Positions 26,744 through 36,046 of a stretch of DNA of 64,000 nucleotides are shown one piece after another (the first letter of the stretch is position 1; every line of letters begins with the position of its first letter). Below the pieces are notes generated by a model that was not told the DNA's origin, ran no database searches, and worked only from the letters and a program-made list of their open reading frames with translations. Position numbers and translations under genes: made by a program. The DNA lies in assembly GCF_019656315.1 (NCBI RefSeq), contig NZ_BPLU01000038.1, positions 1 through 64,000 on the forward strand, given 5' to 3'. This stretch comes from Flavobacterium sp. UMI-01. GTDB taxonomy: Bacteria; Bacteroidota; Bacteroidia; Flavobacteriales; Flavobacteriaceae.

Positions 26744-27259
26744 ATGTTTCACAAAAATATCAAACTAATCCTTGCTGGTGCCATCTTAATCACTAGCGTT
26801 TGGCAATTTACAGAAAATAATATTGGTAACGGAATATTCCTAATCTTATTAAGTTTAATCCCAATTTTCCTTTATTTTAAAAATGAATTCATTTTACTTG
26901 CCTTTTTAAAACTTAGAAAACAAGACTTTGCTGGTGCTACAAAATGGCTTTCCTACATAAAAAACCCTGAAGGGGCTTTGGTAAAAAAGCAACAAGGTTA
27001 TTTTAATTACTTACACGGTATCATGCTTTCTCAAACTAATTTAGTTCAAGCCGAGAAACATTTTAAAAAAGCCATTGAATTAGGCCTTTCGATGGATATG
27101 GATTTAGCGGTAGCCAAATTAAATCTAGCAGGTGTTGCTATGTCAAGACGAAGAAAATTGGAAGCAACTAACCTCATCAATGAAGTAAAAAAGCTAGACA
27201 AACAAGGCATGCTAAAAGAACAAATTGCGATGATGAAAGAACAAATGAAAAAAATATAA
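26744..27259 (+). CDS. Membrane-anchored TPR-like protein
   Basis: A 171-aa protein of unknown function. Two hydrophobic segments lie at about residues 7-22 and 28-52. They are followed by a helical region with one or two tetratricopeptide-like units (FNYLHGIMLSQTNLVQAEKHFKKAIELG near 87-114). The C-terminal end is basic and Met/Lys-rich. It is monocistronic. An IS3 element lies 11 bp after its stop codon, so its original downstream region has been separated from it. Confidence 0.65.
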   Translation: MFHKNIKLILAGAILITSVWQFTENNIGNGIFLILLSLIPIFLYFKNEFILLAFLKLRKQDFAGATKWLSYIKNPEGALVKKQQGYFNYLHGIMLSQTNLVQAEKHFKKAIELGLSMDMDLAVAKLNLAGVAMSRRRKLEATNLINEVKKLDKQGMLKEQIAMMKEQMKKI

Positions 27260-27323
27260 TCCGTTTTTTTGTCTAGTCCTGAAAAAGTGATACAGGATTA
27301 ATAAAAAAATAAAAGTACAATTT

Positions 27324-28190
27324 CTAAACAGTAATAAGCTCCGGTTTATTACTGTTTTTTGTTTTATAAGTTCTCATTTTAATTTGATTTTGTTCATGCA
27401 TTTTTTTAGGCGTAAGCATATAATTGGAATAATGAGGGCGTTGAGTGTTATAAATATTAATCGATTCTTTGACAATTTGTTTCATAAGGCTTAAATCCAG
27501 ATTGTATTTATCAATCATAAATTCTTGTTTTAATATACCGTTTATTCTTTCAGCCACTGCATTTTCATATGGATCAGAGTTTTGCGTCATACTAGGAAGT
27601 ATTCCGTTTTTATTCAAAATACTTTGATAGTCATTTGCACAGTACTGCAAACCTCTATCAGAGTGATGTATTAATGGTATTGACTTGTTTTTCCTTTGAT
27701 TAACAGCCATTTTAAGTGCAACGACACTACTTTGCACATTCATATTATCAGAAACATTATATCCCATAACTTTTTTAGAATAAGCATCTGTAACAATACT
27801 TAAATAGCATGGTTTTTCTCTTTTTCCAATATAAGTTATATCGGATACCCAGACTTGCTCTGGTCTGTTAATCTCTAATTCGAGGATATGGTTTTGGTGT
27901 TTTCTAAATCGATGATGAGAATTAGTTGTTATGTGATAAGACCGTTTTGGTTGAATCAATAAATGATTAGCTCTGAGAATGTCGAATAACTTATCCCTTC
28001 CAATCTTCATCAATTGAAGTTCTTTCAATAAAATATGATAGGTCTTTTTAGTTCCAAGCCTAGGCATTGATTTTCTGACTTCAAGAACCATGGAAATTAC
28101 CTCGGTAGCTTTAGCTTGCTTTTTAGTTTTTCTTTTAATTTTCCGATAATAAACCTGTCTGTCTACCCCGAACAAATAACAGGCAAACAT
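27324..28190 (-). CDS. IS3-family transposase OrfB (DDE integrase domain)
   Basis: A 288-aa catalytic part of the transposase. An HTH_21-like N-terminal domain (SMPRLGTKKTYHILLKEL near 40-57) is followed by an rve integrase core. The DDE residues lie in WVSDITYIG (~120), HHSDRGLQYC (~180) and ENAVAERING (~215). The ATG overlaps the orfA stop by one base (TAATG). A CAAAAAG stretch 19-25 nt upstream would allow -1 frameshifting into a continuous QKEQQTLMFACYLFG product, the usual IS3 arrangement. Confidence 0.9.
   Translation of the reverse strand: MFACYLFGVDRQVYYRKIKRKTKKQAKATEVISMVLEVRKSMPRLGTKKTYHILLKELQLMKIGRDKLFDILRANHLLIQPKRSYHITTNSHHRFRKHQNHILELEINRPEQVWVSDITYIGKREKPCYLSIVTDAYSKKVMGYNVSDNMNVQSSVVALKMAVNQRKNKSIPLIHHSDRGLQYCANDYQSILNKNGILPSMTQNSDPYENAVAERINGILKQEFMIDKYNLDLSLMKQIVKESINIYNTQRPHYSNYMLTPKKMHEQNQIKMRTYKTKNSNKPELITV
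27327..27361 (+). terminator. Terminator-like hairpin at the edge of the IS3 element
   Basis: AACAGTAATAA (27327-27337) pairs with TTATTACTGTT (27346-27356), followed by T residues on the plus strand. It overlaps the last codons of orfB and points against it. It would stop transcription entering the element from the TPR-like gene. Confidence 0.55.
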
Positions 28191-28618
28191 TAATGTTTGT
28201 TGTTCTTTTTGTCTAAAATGGTCGATTGTTCGGGTGAGGAGTTTTTTCGTATATCGATTTGATATTCTTTTTCAGCAATATCTATCATCATGTCGAAAAT
28301 GATAGCCTTCTTATCGGAAACAAAAGCTTGTTGTTCCAAAAATGATTTCTGCTTCTCTAGAAGTTTTACTTTGGCTTCAAGCTCCAATATCTTTTGTTCT
28401 GGTGACTTTGGCATAGTTGAAGGGGTTTGGTTTTCCCAATCAAAGTTACCAAATTTTCTTAACCAATTTAGAACAGTTGCGTGACTTTGAATACCGTACT
28501 GTTTTCTGGCTTGAGTAACGGTTGTAAATCCTTTTTCGATTTCACTAACAATTTGAAGTTTTAACGACAAACTATAATCTCGTTGACTTCGTTTTACATA
28601 ATTTGATTTTCCTTCCAT
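28190..28618 (-). CDS. IS3-family transposase OrfA (HTH protein)
   Basis: A 142-aa DNA-binding subunit. The helix-turn-helix is at about 12-60 (YSLSLKLQIVSEIEKGFTT, then ARKQYGIQSHATVLNWLRKFG). It is followed by a leucine-zipper-like coiled coil (ILELEAKVKLLEKQKSFLEQ) that usually mediates OrfA/OrfAB multimerisation. The last codons contain the CAAAAAG slip-site candidate. Confidence 0.88.
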   Translation of the reverse strand: MEGKSNYVKRSQRDYSLSLKLQIVSEIEKGFTTVTQARKQYGIQSHATVLNWLRKFGNFDWENQTPSTMPKSPEQKILELEAKVKLLEKQKSFLEQQAFVSDKKAIIFDMMIDIAEKEYQIDIRKNSSPEQSTILDKKNNKH

Positions 28619-28667
28619 AACGATTGTTTTTGTGTATCGTTATTTCAGGACGGGACATTTTTTAAAT

Positions 28668-28715
28668 AAAAGAAGCCGTCTTAATTTCCATATTAAGACG
28701 GCTTCTTTTATTTTT
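28668..28715. terminator. Terminator of the SulP transporter gene
   Basis: AAAAGAAGCCGTCTTAAT (28668-28685) pairs perfectly with ATTAAGACGGCTTCTTTT (28692-28709), with T/A tracts on both sides, so it can act in both directions. The IS3 element ends 10 bp to its left. Confidence 0.85.
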
Positions 28716-28729
28716 ATACTTGAAAGAGA

Positions 28730-30262
28730 TTAATCTACGACCACTTTGTATGTTGGGTCTTCCATAATATTCACATCAATAATTTCGTTAGCATTATGCA
28801 ATAACTGCAAGCAATCAGCGCTAAGGTGACGCAAATGCACTTTTTTCCCCACTCTTGCGTAACGCTCTGTTAACTTATTAAGTGTATCAATTGCACTCAT
28901 ATCGGTAATTTTACTATCTCTAAAATCAATGATAACCTCTTTTGGATCATTAACTATATCAAATTTTTCTAAAAATGCCGTAGTTGAAGCAAAGAAAAGC
29001 GGCCCATAAATCTCGTAATGCTTTACCCCATTTTCATCAATAAACTTTCTAGCTCGAATGCGCTTTGCACTTTCCCAAGCAAAAACCAAAGCCGAAATAA
29101 TCACCCCTATTAAAACCGCTAAAGCTAAATTATGAAGCAAAATCGTAATGACAGCCACCAGTACCCCCACAAAAATATCTTGCTTTGGCATTTTATTAAT
29201 AATTCGGAAACTTATCCACTCAAAAGTTCCAATTGCTACCATAATCATTACCCCCACCAAAGCCGCCATAGGCAATTGCTCAATCACTGGCGCACCTACT
29301 AATACTATCAACAAAATGGTCAATGCAGCCACAATCCCAGATAATCTTGCTCTAGAACCAGCAGATAAATTCACTAATGTTTGGGCAATCATAGGACACC
29401 CACCCATTCCAAAGAAAAATCCGTTTAATAAATTTGCCCCCCCTTGAGCAACACATTCGCGGTTTCCACTTCCTTTTGTTCCTGTAATTTCATCAACTAG
29501 ATTCAACGTCAACAACCCTTCCGTTAATCCCACCGACCCCATAATTAAAGCATAGGGAAAAATGAGTTGCAAGGTTTCTAAACTCCAATCAATTTGAGGA
29601 ACGTGAAATGGAGGTAATCCCCCACTAACGGATGCAATATCAGCCACTGTTTTTGTTTCTATTCCCAATCCTAGTACCAATCCAAAAACAACCAAAATAG
29701 CCACTAATGAAGCTGGAATAGCTTTAGTAAATCTTGGCAAAAGCACAACTATCCCTATAGTCAATGCTACTAATCCCGCCATGATATACATGGGCGTTCC
29801 TGACAACCAAACCGTTTCACCATTGACAACCGTTTTAAACTGCTCTAGCTGTGACATAAAAATAATTATCGCCAATCCGTTTACAAAACCATACATTACT
29901 GGCTGTGGCACTAATCGAATAAATTTCCCCAATTTAAATACACCTACCAAAATTTGTAGTATTCCTGCCAAAGCAACAGCCGCAAATACATATTCTAACC
30001 CATGTGATTTCATCAAAGCAATCAAAACAATCACCGTTGCTCCTGCTCCACCTGAAATTAACCCAGGACGTCCTCCAAAAATAGCTGTTACCAATCCCAT
30101 AATAAAAGCGGCATACAATCCCACTAATGGAGGAAAACCAGCTAAAATAGCAAATGATAAAGATTCTGGAATCATGGTCATTGCCACGGTCAGTCCAGCT
30201 AAAATTTCAGTTTTGTAATTCACTTTTTGAGTGAAATCAAATAAATTAAAATATTGTTTCAT
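28730..30262 (-). CDS. SulP-family anion transporter
   Basis: A 510-aa SLC26/SulP membrane transporter with about 12-14 helices in residues 1-410 and a cytoplasmic STAS domain from about 420 (VIIDFRDSKITDMSAIDTLNKL). The N-terminal DFTQKVNYKTEILAGLTVAMTMIPESLSFA is characteristic. Family members carry sulfate, bicarbonate or other anions. Several short marine and cyanobacterial members are bicarbonate/sodium symporters, but the substrate here cannot be read from the sequence. It is monocistronic, with a -7-like TACCTTTG (complement 30315-30322) upstream. Confidence 0.88.
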   Translation of the reverse strand: MKQYFNLFDFTQKVNYKTEILAGLTVAMTMIPESLSFAILAGFPPLVGLYAAFIMGLVTAIFGGRPGLISGGAGATVIVLIALMKSHGLEYVFAAVALAGILQILVGVFKLGKFIRLVPQPVMYGFVNGLAIIIFMSQLEQFKTVVNGETVWLSGTPMYIMAGLVALTIGIVVLLPRFTKAIPASLVAILVVFGLVLGLGIETKTVADIASVSGGLPPFHVPQIDWSLETLQLIFPYALIMGSVGLTEGLLTLNLVDEITGTKGSGNRECVAQGGANLLNGFFFGMGGCPMIAQTLVNLSAGSRARLSGIVAALTILLIVLVGAPVIEQLPMAALVGVMIMVAIGTFEWISFRIINKMPKQDIFVGVLVAVITILLHNLALAVLIGVIISALVFAWESAKRIRARKFIDENGVKHYEIYGPLFFASTTAFLEKFDIVNDPKEVIIDFRDSKITDMSAIDTLNKLTERYARVGKKVHLRHLSADCLQLLHNANEIIDVNIMEDPTYKVVVD

Positions 30263-30397
30263 GGATAATTTTTTAATTGAAAATTTATTTCAATCCTAAT
30301 TTATAAAAGAAGCGCAAAGGTACTTTTTTTTAATTGGGATAAAAATTAAATCTAAATCAGACTAAGGAACAACCTCCGTGATTTACTTTTTTTTTCG

Positions 30398-30405
30398 TAA
30401 ATTTG
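30398..30405 (+). promoter_or_regulatory. -7 box of the cbpA-cbpM operon
   Basis: TAAATTTG, 42 nt before the ATG. No clear TTTG is seen at the expected upstream distance, so the call is tentative. Confidence 0.4.
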
Positions 30406-30447
30406 AGAGACACCTGATTCAAATTCTAAACACAAAAAAGAATAGCT

Positions 30448-31341
30448 ATGCCATTTATAGATTATTACAAAATATTAGAAGTTGATAAAAATGCCACTGA
30501 AGCTGAAATTAAAAAAGCCTATCGAAAATTAGCTCGAAAATACCATCCTGATCTTAATCCAAACGACAAAGAAGCAGAAAGAAAATTCAAAGAAATCAAC
30601 GAGGCCAATGAAGTTTTAGGAAACCCAAATAACCGAAAGAAATACGACCAATATGGGGAAAACTGGCAACATTCTGAAGAATTTGAAAAGTACCAACAAC
30701 AACAAAAACAACAGCAGACACATCAAGCTGGCAGCTACGGAGATTTTCAATCGGGCAATCAAGATTTTTCAGATTTTTTTGAATCCGTTTTTGGCAATCA
30801 ATTTTCGAGTCGACAACAAGGTCGACAAGCAGCTTTTAAAGGACAAGATTTTAATGCCGAATTGCAATTGAACCTACATGATGTTTACAAAACACACAAA
30901 AGAACTCTTACTGTAAATGGGAAAAACATCCGCCTGACTATCCCAGCGGGGGTCGAAGATGGACAAGTTATAAAAATTTCAGGTCATGGCGGCGATGGAT
31001 ACAAAGGCGGTCCTAAAGGTGATTTATACATCACATTTCAAATCACAAACAACACCACTTTCAAACGAGACAAAGAAAATTTATTACACACCATTGATTT
31101 AGACTTATATACCGCAGTTTTGGGAGGCGAAATTACTATTCCCACATTTGATGGTAAAGCCAAAATTAAAGTAACACCAGGTACTCAAAACGGAACACAA
31201 ATCAAATTAAAAGGAAAAGGATTTCCTAAATATAAAAAAGAAGGTGCATTTGGAGATTTAATCATAACGTACCATATCATTATTCCTAAAAACCTAACCC
31301 AAAAACAAATTGAATTATTCACAGCGCTATCAAAAACCTAA
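30448..31341 (+). CDS. cbpA: CbpA-type DnaJ co-chaperone
   Basis: A 297-aa J-domain protein. The J domain occupies residues 5-67 with the HPD tripeptide in [13 protein letters not shown]-rich linker follows (~78-130), then the two-part DnaJ C-terminal substrate-binding domain ([16 protein letters not shown]). The Cys-rich zinc finger of DnaJ is absent, which defines the CbpA class. It is a co-chaperone of DnaK, sometimes DNA-binding. It is 5 bp from the cbpM-like gene, the usual pair. Confidence 0.9.
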   Translation: MPFIDYYKILEVDKNATEAEIKKAYRKLARKYHPDLNPNDKEAERKFKEINEANEVLGNPNNRKKYDQYGENWQHSEEFEKYQQQQKQQQTHQAGSYGDFQSGNQDFSDFFESVFGNQFSSRQQGRQAAFKGQDFNAELQLNLHDVYKTHKRTLTVNGKNIRLTIPAGVEDGQVIKISGHGGDGYKGGPKGDLYITFQITNNTTFKRDKENLLHTIDLDLYTAVLGGEITIPTFDGKAKIKVTPGTQNGTQIKLKGKGFPKYKKEGAFGDLIITYHIIIPKNLTQKQIELFTALSKT

Positions 31342-31346
31342 ACATC

Positions 31347-31640
31347 ATGAGTACTGAAAACTTCATTCCGCTTAATACTTTATGTACACATTACAAAGTA
31401 ACTTTGTCCTTTTTCTACAATTTGAATGAAAATGGTTTGATTGATATCGAAGAAATCGAACACACTCAATACATTCATCAAGATTCATTACACGAAATTG
31501 AAAAAATCATCCGAATGCATCAGGATTTAGAGGTAAACATTGAAGGAATTGATGTCGTATTAAATTTACTTCAAAAAATCGATGCTTTAAAAACCGAATT
31601 ACAAGCCGTACGCAACCGTCTCAGACTGTACGAAAACTAA
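31347..31640 (+). CDS. cbpM: CbpM-like chaperone modulator
   Basis: A 97-aa MerR-like helical protein (LNTLCTHYKVTLSFFYNLNENGLI, then a C-terminal coiled coil). CbpM binds the J domain of CbpA and inhibits it. Size, fold and the 5-bp spacing to the cbpA-like gene support the call. Confidence 0.82.
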   Translation: MSTENFIPLNTLCTHYKVTLSFFYNLNENGLIDIEEIEHTQYIHQDSLHEIEKIIRMHQDLEVNIEGIDVVLNLLQKIDALKTELQAVRNRLRLYEN

Positions 31641-31679
31641 AATACGGTAGCAAATCGTAATTACACCTGTAAAGAGTAT

Positions 31680-33026
31680 TTATTCTTCTTTCTTGACAAC
31701 CTTTCTAGCGACTTCAATTTTATATTTTTTCCCTTTCATCTTCTCGTCTTTGATATTGTACAATAAGTCTTTCACCTTTCCATATTTAACCGCTGCAAAT
31801 GAAATAAAATCTTTAACTTCAATCAACCCCAAATCATTTTTTTCCAGTTTCCCTTTTTGAGAAAAGAAACCTACAATATCAATTTTGTTTAATTTATTTT
31901 TCTTTCCTCCACTAATATAAATAGTTTGAAACTGTGGTGGTTTAGGAACACTTTTAGCCTCTGAAAGCTCTAGTACAGGAATTGTATAATCGAGATAGTC
32001 CAGTTTTTTTTCATTTTCATGAACAATAATGTAAGCCGTACCACTAGCCAACATACGTGCCGTACGTCCGTTACGATGAATGAACTCATCTTCTTTTAAT
32101 GGCAAATGGTAATGAATGACATGATTCATTTCCGGTATATCCAAACCACGCGCTGCCAAATCGGTTGTAATCAAATAACTCATGCTGCCATTGCGAAACT
32201 GAATCAAAGCACGCTCACGCTCGTCCTGATCCATACCTCCATGGTAATACGTAGCGTATATTCCTTTTGCATTCAAGGTATCACTAATACGCTCGGCTGC
32301 ATCACGATGATTACAAAAAACAATTGCTGCTTCTGATTTTAAAGAACAAATTAATTGATACAAAGTACCAACCTTATCCCTTTCTTTCGAAACCACCATT
32401 CGCAGCTGTAAATTATCTTGAGTTTCCTCATTACTAGGGATAAAATCTAAAATCGTGGGATTAACTACCCTTGTGTATTTTGGAATTTCAATATCTGAAG
32501 TAGCTGAAACCAATACCCTTTTATTTAACTTACTTAACTTCCCAATAATATAGGCCATTTGCTCATGAAATCCTAATTGTAAAGACTTGTCGAACTCATC
32601 CAAAATCAATGTCTGAATTTTATCTAGTCTAAAAGTCCCTCTTTCAATATGATCAGCAATTCTACCTGGAGTTCCTATCAAAACGGCAGGTGGATTACTT
32701 AAATTTTTAATTTCGGTATCAATAGCATGACCTCCATAACAGATATTGACTTTGTAATCTGTACCCATTTTTTTCCATACTTGTTCAATTTGCAGTCCTA
32801 ATTCACGAGACGGAACAAGAATCAAACATTGTACTGAGAGTATTTCAGGTTGTAACAATTCCAACAAAGGCAATAAAAAAGCGATTGTTTTTCCTGAACC
32901 TGTTGGGGACAATAACAAGGTATTACTATCATTTAAAATGACTTCTTGTGCCATTTCTTGCATAGGATTCAGTTGAGAAATACCTAATTTTTTTAAGATA
33001 TTTTGAGGAAGATGTTTTGGATTCAT
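31680..33026 (-). CDS. DEAD-box RNA helicase with DbpA-like C-terminal domain
   Basis: A 448-aa ATP-dependent RNA helicase. The motifs are a Q-motif region (LNPMQE), Walker A SPTGSGKT (~40), PSRELGLQIE, TPGRIADH, then DEFD in place of DEAD at ~147, SAT (~180) and HRNGRTAR (~323). Residues from about 375 look like a DbpA RNA-binding domain (KLNKIDIVGFFSQKGKLEKN), which targets 23S rRNA in DbpA. A role in ribosome assembly is the likely inference. A TACCTTTG box (complement 33041-33048) lies upstream. Confidence 0.88.
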   Translation of the reverse strand: MNPKHLPQNILKKLGISQLNPMQEMAQEVILNDSNTLLLSPTGSGKTIAFLLPLLELLQPEILSVQCLILVPSRELGLQIEQVWKKMGTDYKVNICYGGHAIDTEIKNLSNPPAVLIGTPGRIADHIERGTFRLDKIQTLILDEFDKSLQLGFHEQMAYIIGKLSKLNKRVLVSATSDIEIPKYTRVVNPTILDFIPSNEETQDNLQLRMVVSKERDKVGTLYQLICSLKSEAAIVFCNHRDAAERISDTLNAKGIYATYYHGGMDQDERERALIQFRNGSMSYLITTDLAARGLDIPEMNHVIHYHLPLKEDEFIHRNGRTARMLASGTAYIIVHENEKKLDYLDYTIPVLELSEAKSVPKPPQFQTIYISGGKKNKLNKIDIVGFFSQKGKLEKNDLGLIEVKDFISFAAVKYGKVKDLLYNIKDEKMKGKKYKIEVARKVVKKEE

Positions 33027-33324
33027 TTTTCTAATTTGGGCAAAGGTAGCTAAAATTATTAGCAGTTAAAGATGTTTAAAACAAACAAGCCCTTGCTCCT
33101 TAGTTCATGAAACAAGACAGAAAGCCGTTATTCATAATGTTAAATCACTTCATATCCTTTAGAAAAGTGTAAATTTGAATATATTTGAAGGTTAAAAAAA
33201 TAATGCTTTTTAATTGAGTCAAAAACAACTGCTCATCAAACGTTCATTCTTGACATAGACAACCTACTGTACCAATACTGTTTTAAAATCCATATTAATT
33301 CCTTTTCAAAATCATATTAGCTTC

Positions 33325-34395
33325 GTGAAATCAAAATATTTTTATCTCATTTTTTTAATCCTCCAAATTCTTTTTTTAAAACTATTGTCGTTTTATCCTG
33401 AGTGGGTCGAAAAATATTATTCCAATTCCTTTTATGTCATTAGCTCAAAAATCCTCCGAACAAATTTAGGAAACCTCTCCATTTCTTTAGGCGATTGCCT
33501 TTATGGAGGAATACTCTTTTTTATTTTCGGATGGTTTTGGCAACAAAGAAAAACATGGAAAACCCACAAGAAACAAAATCTATTAGCTATAGTACGCTTC
33601 TTATCTATTTTCTATTTTGTTTTTCATGTATTATGGGGATTCAATTATTACAGAGAACCTTTATTCGAAAAAATGCAACTCCAGCGAGATTATACAAACT
33701 CAGAATTATTACTTTTTACTCAAAAACTCATTACAAAAACCAATGCAATTCAGCACCAAATCACCCATAACGACAGCATAAAAGTGTCCTTTCCATATTC
33801 ACAAGAGCGTGTTTTCCAAATGAGTTTAGAGGGATACAAACAACTAGCTAAAACGCATCCTTTTTTTACTTATAACCACCTCAGCATCAAAAAATCGTTA
33901 ATCAGCTTGCCTTTGACCTATATGGGATTTAGCGGATACCTAAATCCGTTTACCAATGAAGCACAAGTCAATGACCTTATCCCCATGTATCAATTTCCCA
34001 TTGTTACAGTACACGAAATGGCACATCAAATTGGGTACGCCAGTGAAAGCGAATGTAATTTCATAGGAGTATTAGCTGCTACGCAACATCCCAACCTTTA
34101 TTTTCAATATTCAGGTTACAGTTTTGCATTGCGTTATTGTCTTGGAAACTGGCAAATGCGAGATAAAAAAACATTGGAATCGTTATTGAAAACTATTCAT
34201 CCAGGAGTGTTACAGAATTATCAAGAGAGCGAGAATTTTTGGAAAAAGTACGAAAGTCCTATTGAAACTGCTTTTCATGTTTTTTATGATCAATTTTTAA
34301 AAGCAAACCAACAAACCGAAGGAATGAACAGCTATAGTAAGTTCTTAAATTTGTTACTCGATTATGAAAATAAAACCCATTTATTGCGTTTGTAA
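33325..34395 (+). CDS. DUF3810 family membrane protein with HExxH motif
   Basis: A 356-aa protein that starts at GTG; no ATG occurs before the conserved region. Three hydrophobic segments lie at about residues 5-20, 50-70 and 90-108. The large extracytoplasmic part contains VTVHEMAHQIGYASESECNF near residue 230, an HExxH zinc-protease-like motif with a downstream Glu. It fits the DUF3810 family of Bacteroidota. Peptidase activity is plausible but not shown by sequence alone. Confidence 0.75.
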   Translation: MKSKYFYLIFLILQILFLKLLSFYPEWVEKYYSNSFYVISSKILRTNLGNLSISLGDCLYGGILFFIFGWFWQQRKTWKTHKKQNLLAIVRFLSIFYFVFHVLWGFNYYREPLFEKMQLQRDYTNSELLLFTQKLITKTNAIQHQITHNDSIKVSFPYSQERVFQMSLEGYKQLAKTHPFFTYNHLSIKKSLISLPLTYMGFSGYLNPFTNEAQVNDLIPMYQFPIVTVHEMAHQIGYASESECNFIGVLAATQHPNLYFQYSGYSFALRYCLGNWQMRDKKTLESLLKTIHPGVLQNYQESENFWKKYESPIETAFHVFYDQFLKANQQTEGMNSYSKFLNLLLDYENKTHLLRL

Positions 34396-34518
34396 AACCA
34401 TCCACCAACTACTGTAAAAACTTTTAATAAAAAACTACAAAGTACTAAAAATCAATATATTAAATCCATTAAAATATCTTTCAAATTGAACCAATTCCTT
34501 TTTTCAACAAAAACATGT

Positions 34519-35781
34519 TTAGGTTTTTAATTTCTTTTTCCTTGCAGCAGGAAACAATACATTATTCAAAATCAATCGATATCCAGGAGATTGAGGATGC
34601 AAATCCAAAACGGTAGGCGCATCTCCTACCTGATGCTGATAATCTTCAGGGTCATGACCTCCAAAGAAGGTGAACATTCCTTTACCTTTTTCCCCATGAA
34701 TGTAACGGGCTTCACCATTCCATTCACAGGTTCCCATCACCAATACGTTTGATTTAATTAAACTCGAATCAAAAGAAGTAGTTTGTCCCATAAAACCTTT
34801 TACTAATTGAGTATGATTTTGACACAACATACTTGGAATAGGATCCCATTTGGCAGAAAATTCCATTAGCGTAAAATAATCTTTATCCATAGGAATTCTT
34901 CGTTTTTCAGTCATATCAATATCTGAAAACTCATATCGTTCAGGTCTTCTCTCTAATGTAAAATCCTTAAATGCAAATGAATTCAAATAATTTAATTTAG
35001 ATTGGTAATTAGCTTCTGAAGGATCTCCATCAAACATGGGCTCACAGATATCCAAGCCATCAGCTGCCAAAGCAATATCAAAACTATCCGTTGCAGAACA
35101 CATCGCAAACATAAATCCACCCCCAATTACAAAATCTCTAATTTTTTTTGCTACAGCTCCTTTTTCCTGGGAAACCTTTGCATAACCCAGTTGGCTCGCT
35201 AATGTTTCTGCCGATTTTTTTTGTTCAATATACCAAGGTGTACTCTTATAAGCGCCATAAAATTTACCATATTGCCCAGTAAAATCTTCATGATGCAAGT
35301 GCAACCAATCGTACAAAAGTAGTTGGTCACTCAACACTTCTTCGTCATAAATAGGAGTAAAAGGAATTTCAGCATAGGTTAAAACCAGCGTTACCGCATC
35401 ATCCCAAGGTTGTTTCCCTTTAGGAGTATAAACAGCAATTTTAGGCGCTTTTTCGAGCACCACCGTTTCCATATTTTGAGAAGGGCTGGCAATTTCGTTT
35501 AAAATACTATTGGTTTCAGCATCCGATAACACCTCAAAACTCACGCCTCGAATTTGACATTCTTTGCGAATTTCAGGAGCGTCAGGAAGTAAAAAAGAAC
35601 CGCCACGGTAATTGAGTAACCAACTGGCTTTGTATTTTTTGTCCAAAGACCAAAAAGTAATTCCATAGGCTTTGAGGTGATTTTTTTGCGTATTTTCATC
35701 CATTGGCAACAAAATAAAAGCTGCTTTTAGCGAAAATGTAATCAATAGAAATCCTAAAAGGAATAGTTTTTTAAAAACCAT
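34519..35781 (-). CDS. Secreted protein with ThuA/GATase-like fold (often named asparagine synthetase B)
   Basis: A 420-aa exported protein with an N-terminal signal peptide (MVFKKLFLLGFLLITFSLKA). Homologues in Flavobacterium are commonly labelled asparagine synthetase B. I see neither the N-terminal Cys2 glutaminase nucleophile nor the SGGxDS ATP-pyrophosphatase loop of AsnB. Instead there is a class-I-amidotransferase/ThuA-like core: KIAVYTPKGKQPWDDAVTLV near 114, then GGGFMFAMCSATDSFD near 220 with Cys228 in a nucleophile-elbow-like position, and FFGGHDPEDY near 372. The function is unknown and probably extracytoplasmic. Confidence 0.6.
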   Translation of the reverse strand: MVFKKLFLLGFLLITFSLKAAFILLPMDENTQKNHLKAYGITFWSLDKKYKASWLLNYRGGSFLLPDAPEIRKECQIRGVSFEVLSDAETNSILNEIASPSQNMETVVLEKAPKIAVYTPKGKQPWDDAVTLVLTYAEIPFTPIYDEEVLSDQLLLYDWLHLHHEDFTGQYGKFYGAYKSTPWYIEQKKSAETLASQLGYAKVSQEKGAVAKKIRDFVIGGGFMFAMCSATDSFDIALAADGLDICEPMFDGDPSEANYQSKLNYLNSFAFKDFTLERRPERYEFSDIDMTEKRRIPMDKDYFTLMEFSAKWDPIPSMLCQNHTQLVKGFMGQTTSFDSSLIKSNVLVMGTCEWNGEARYIHGEKGKGMFTFFGGHDPEDYQHQVGDAPTVLDLHPQSPGYRLILNNVLFPAARKKKLKT

Positions 35782-35869
35782 TGTAAACTTTTTTACTCAA
35801 AGATAACAGTTTTTTCTATTGTAATAAATTTTAGGAATGAAGTATCCTTCTCAAGGAGACATACTTTTT

Positions 35870-35990
35870 ACCGCAGATTCACAGATTTTTTTGAAAAATT
35901 GAATTTAACACCCCACTTTAAACAGAATAGGGGCAACTAAACATTCCAATTAGTTGAATTTATATTCAAAAAATTGCGAATTTGCGGTTA
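35870..35990. repeat. Long imperfect inverted repeat between dnaB and the ThuA-like gene
   Basis: The arm at 35870-35895 (starting ACCGCAGATTCACAGATT) is largely complementary to the arm at 35965-35990 (ending TTTGCGGT). Each arm contains a repeated word (CAGATT twice; GCGAATTTGCGG). The loop is about 70 nt. There is no open frame of note. Confidence 0.55.
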
Positions 35991-36046
35991 TTTTTGGTTC
36001 CAACACAAATCTATAGTGTCTTTATATATGCTAACGAAGGGGTAAA

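Larger units (their letters stand above)
27270..28657 (-). mobile_element. IS3-family insertion sequence
   Basis: A complete element of 1388 bp. The ends form an imperfect inverted repeat of about 25 bp (20 matches), TGTC..GTCCTGAAA...GATACA, at 27270-27294 and 28633-28657, with TG...CA termini. Six T residues flank it on both sides (27264-27269 and 28658-28663), so a 3-bp or longer duplication of T is possible but cannot be measured. It carries overlapping orfA and orfB. It lies between a TPR-like gene and the terminator of a SulP transporter gene and disrupts neither reading frame. Confidence 0.88.

Noticed and set aside
28190..28192. orfA/orfB as a damaged transposase
   Set aside because: The TAATG overlap and the upstream CAAAAAG stretch are the normal IS3 frameshift arrangement.
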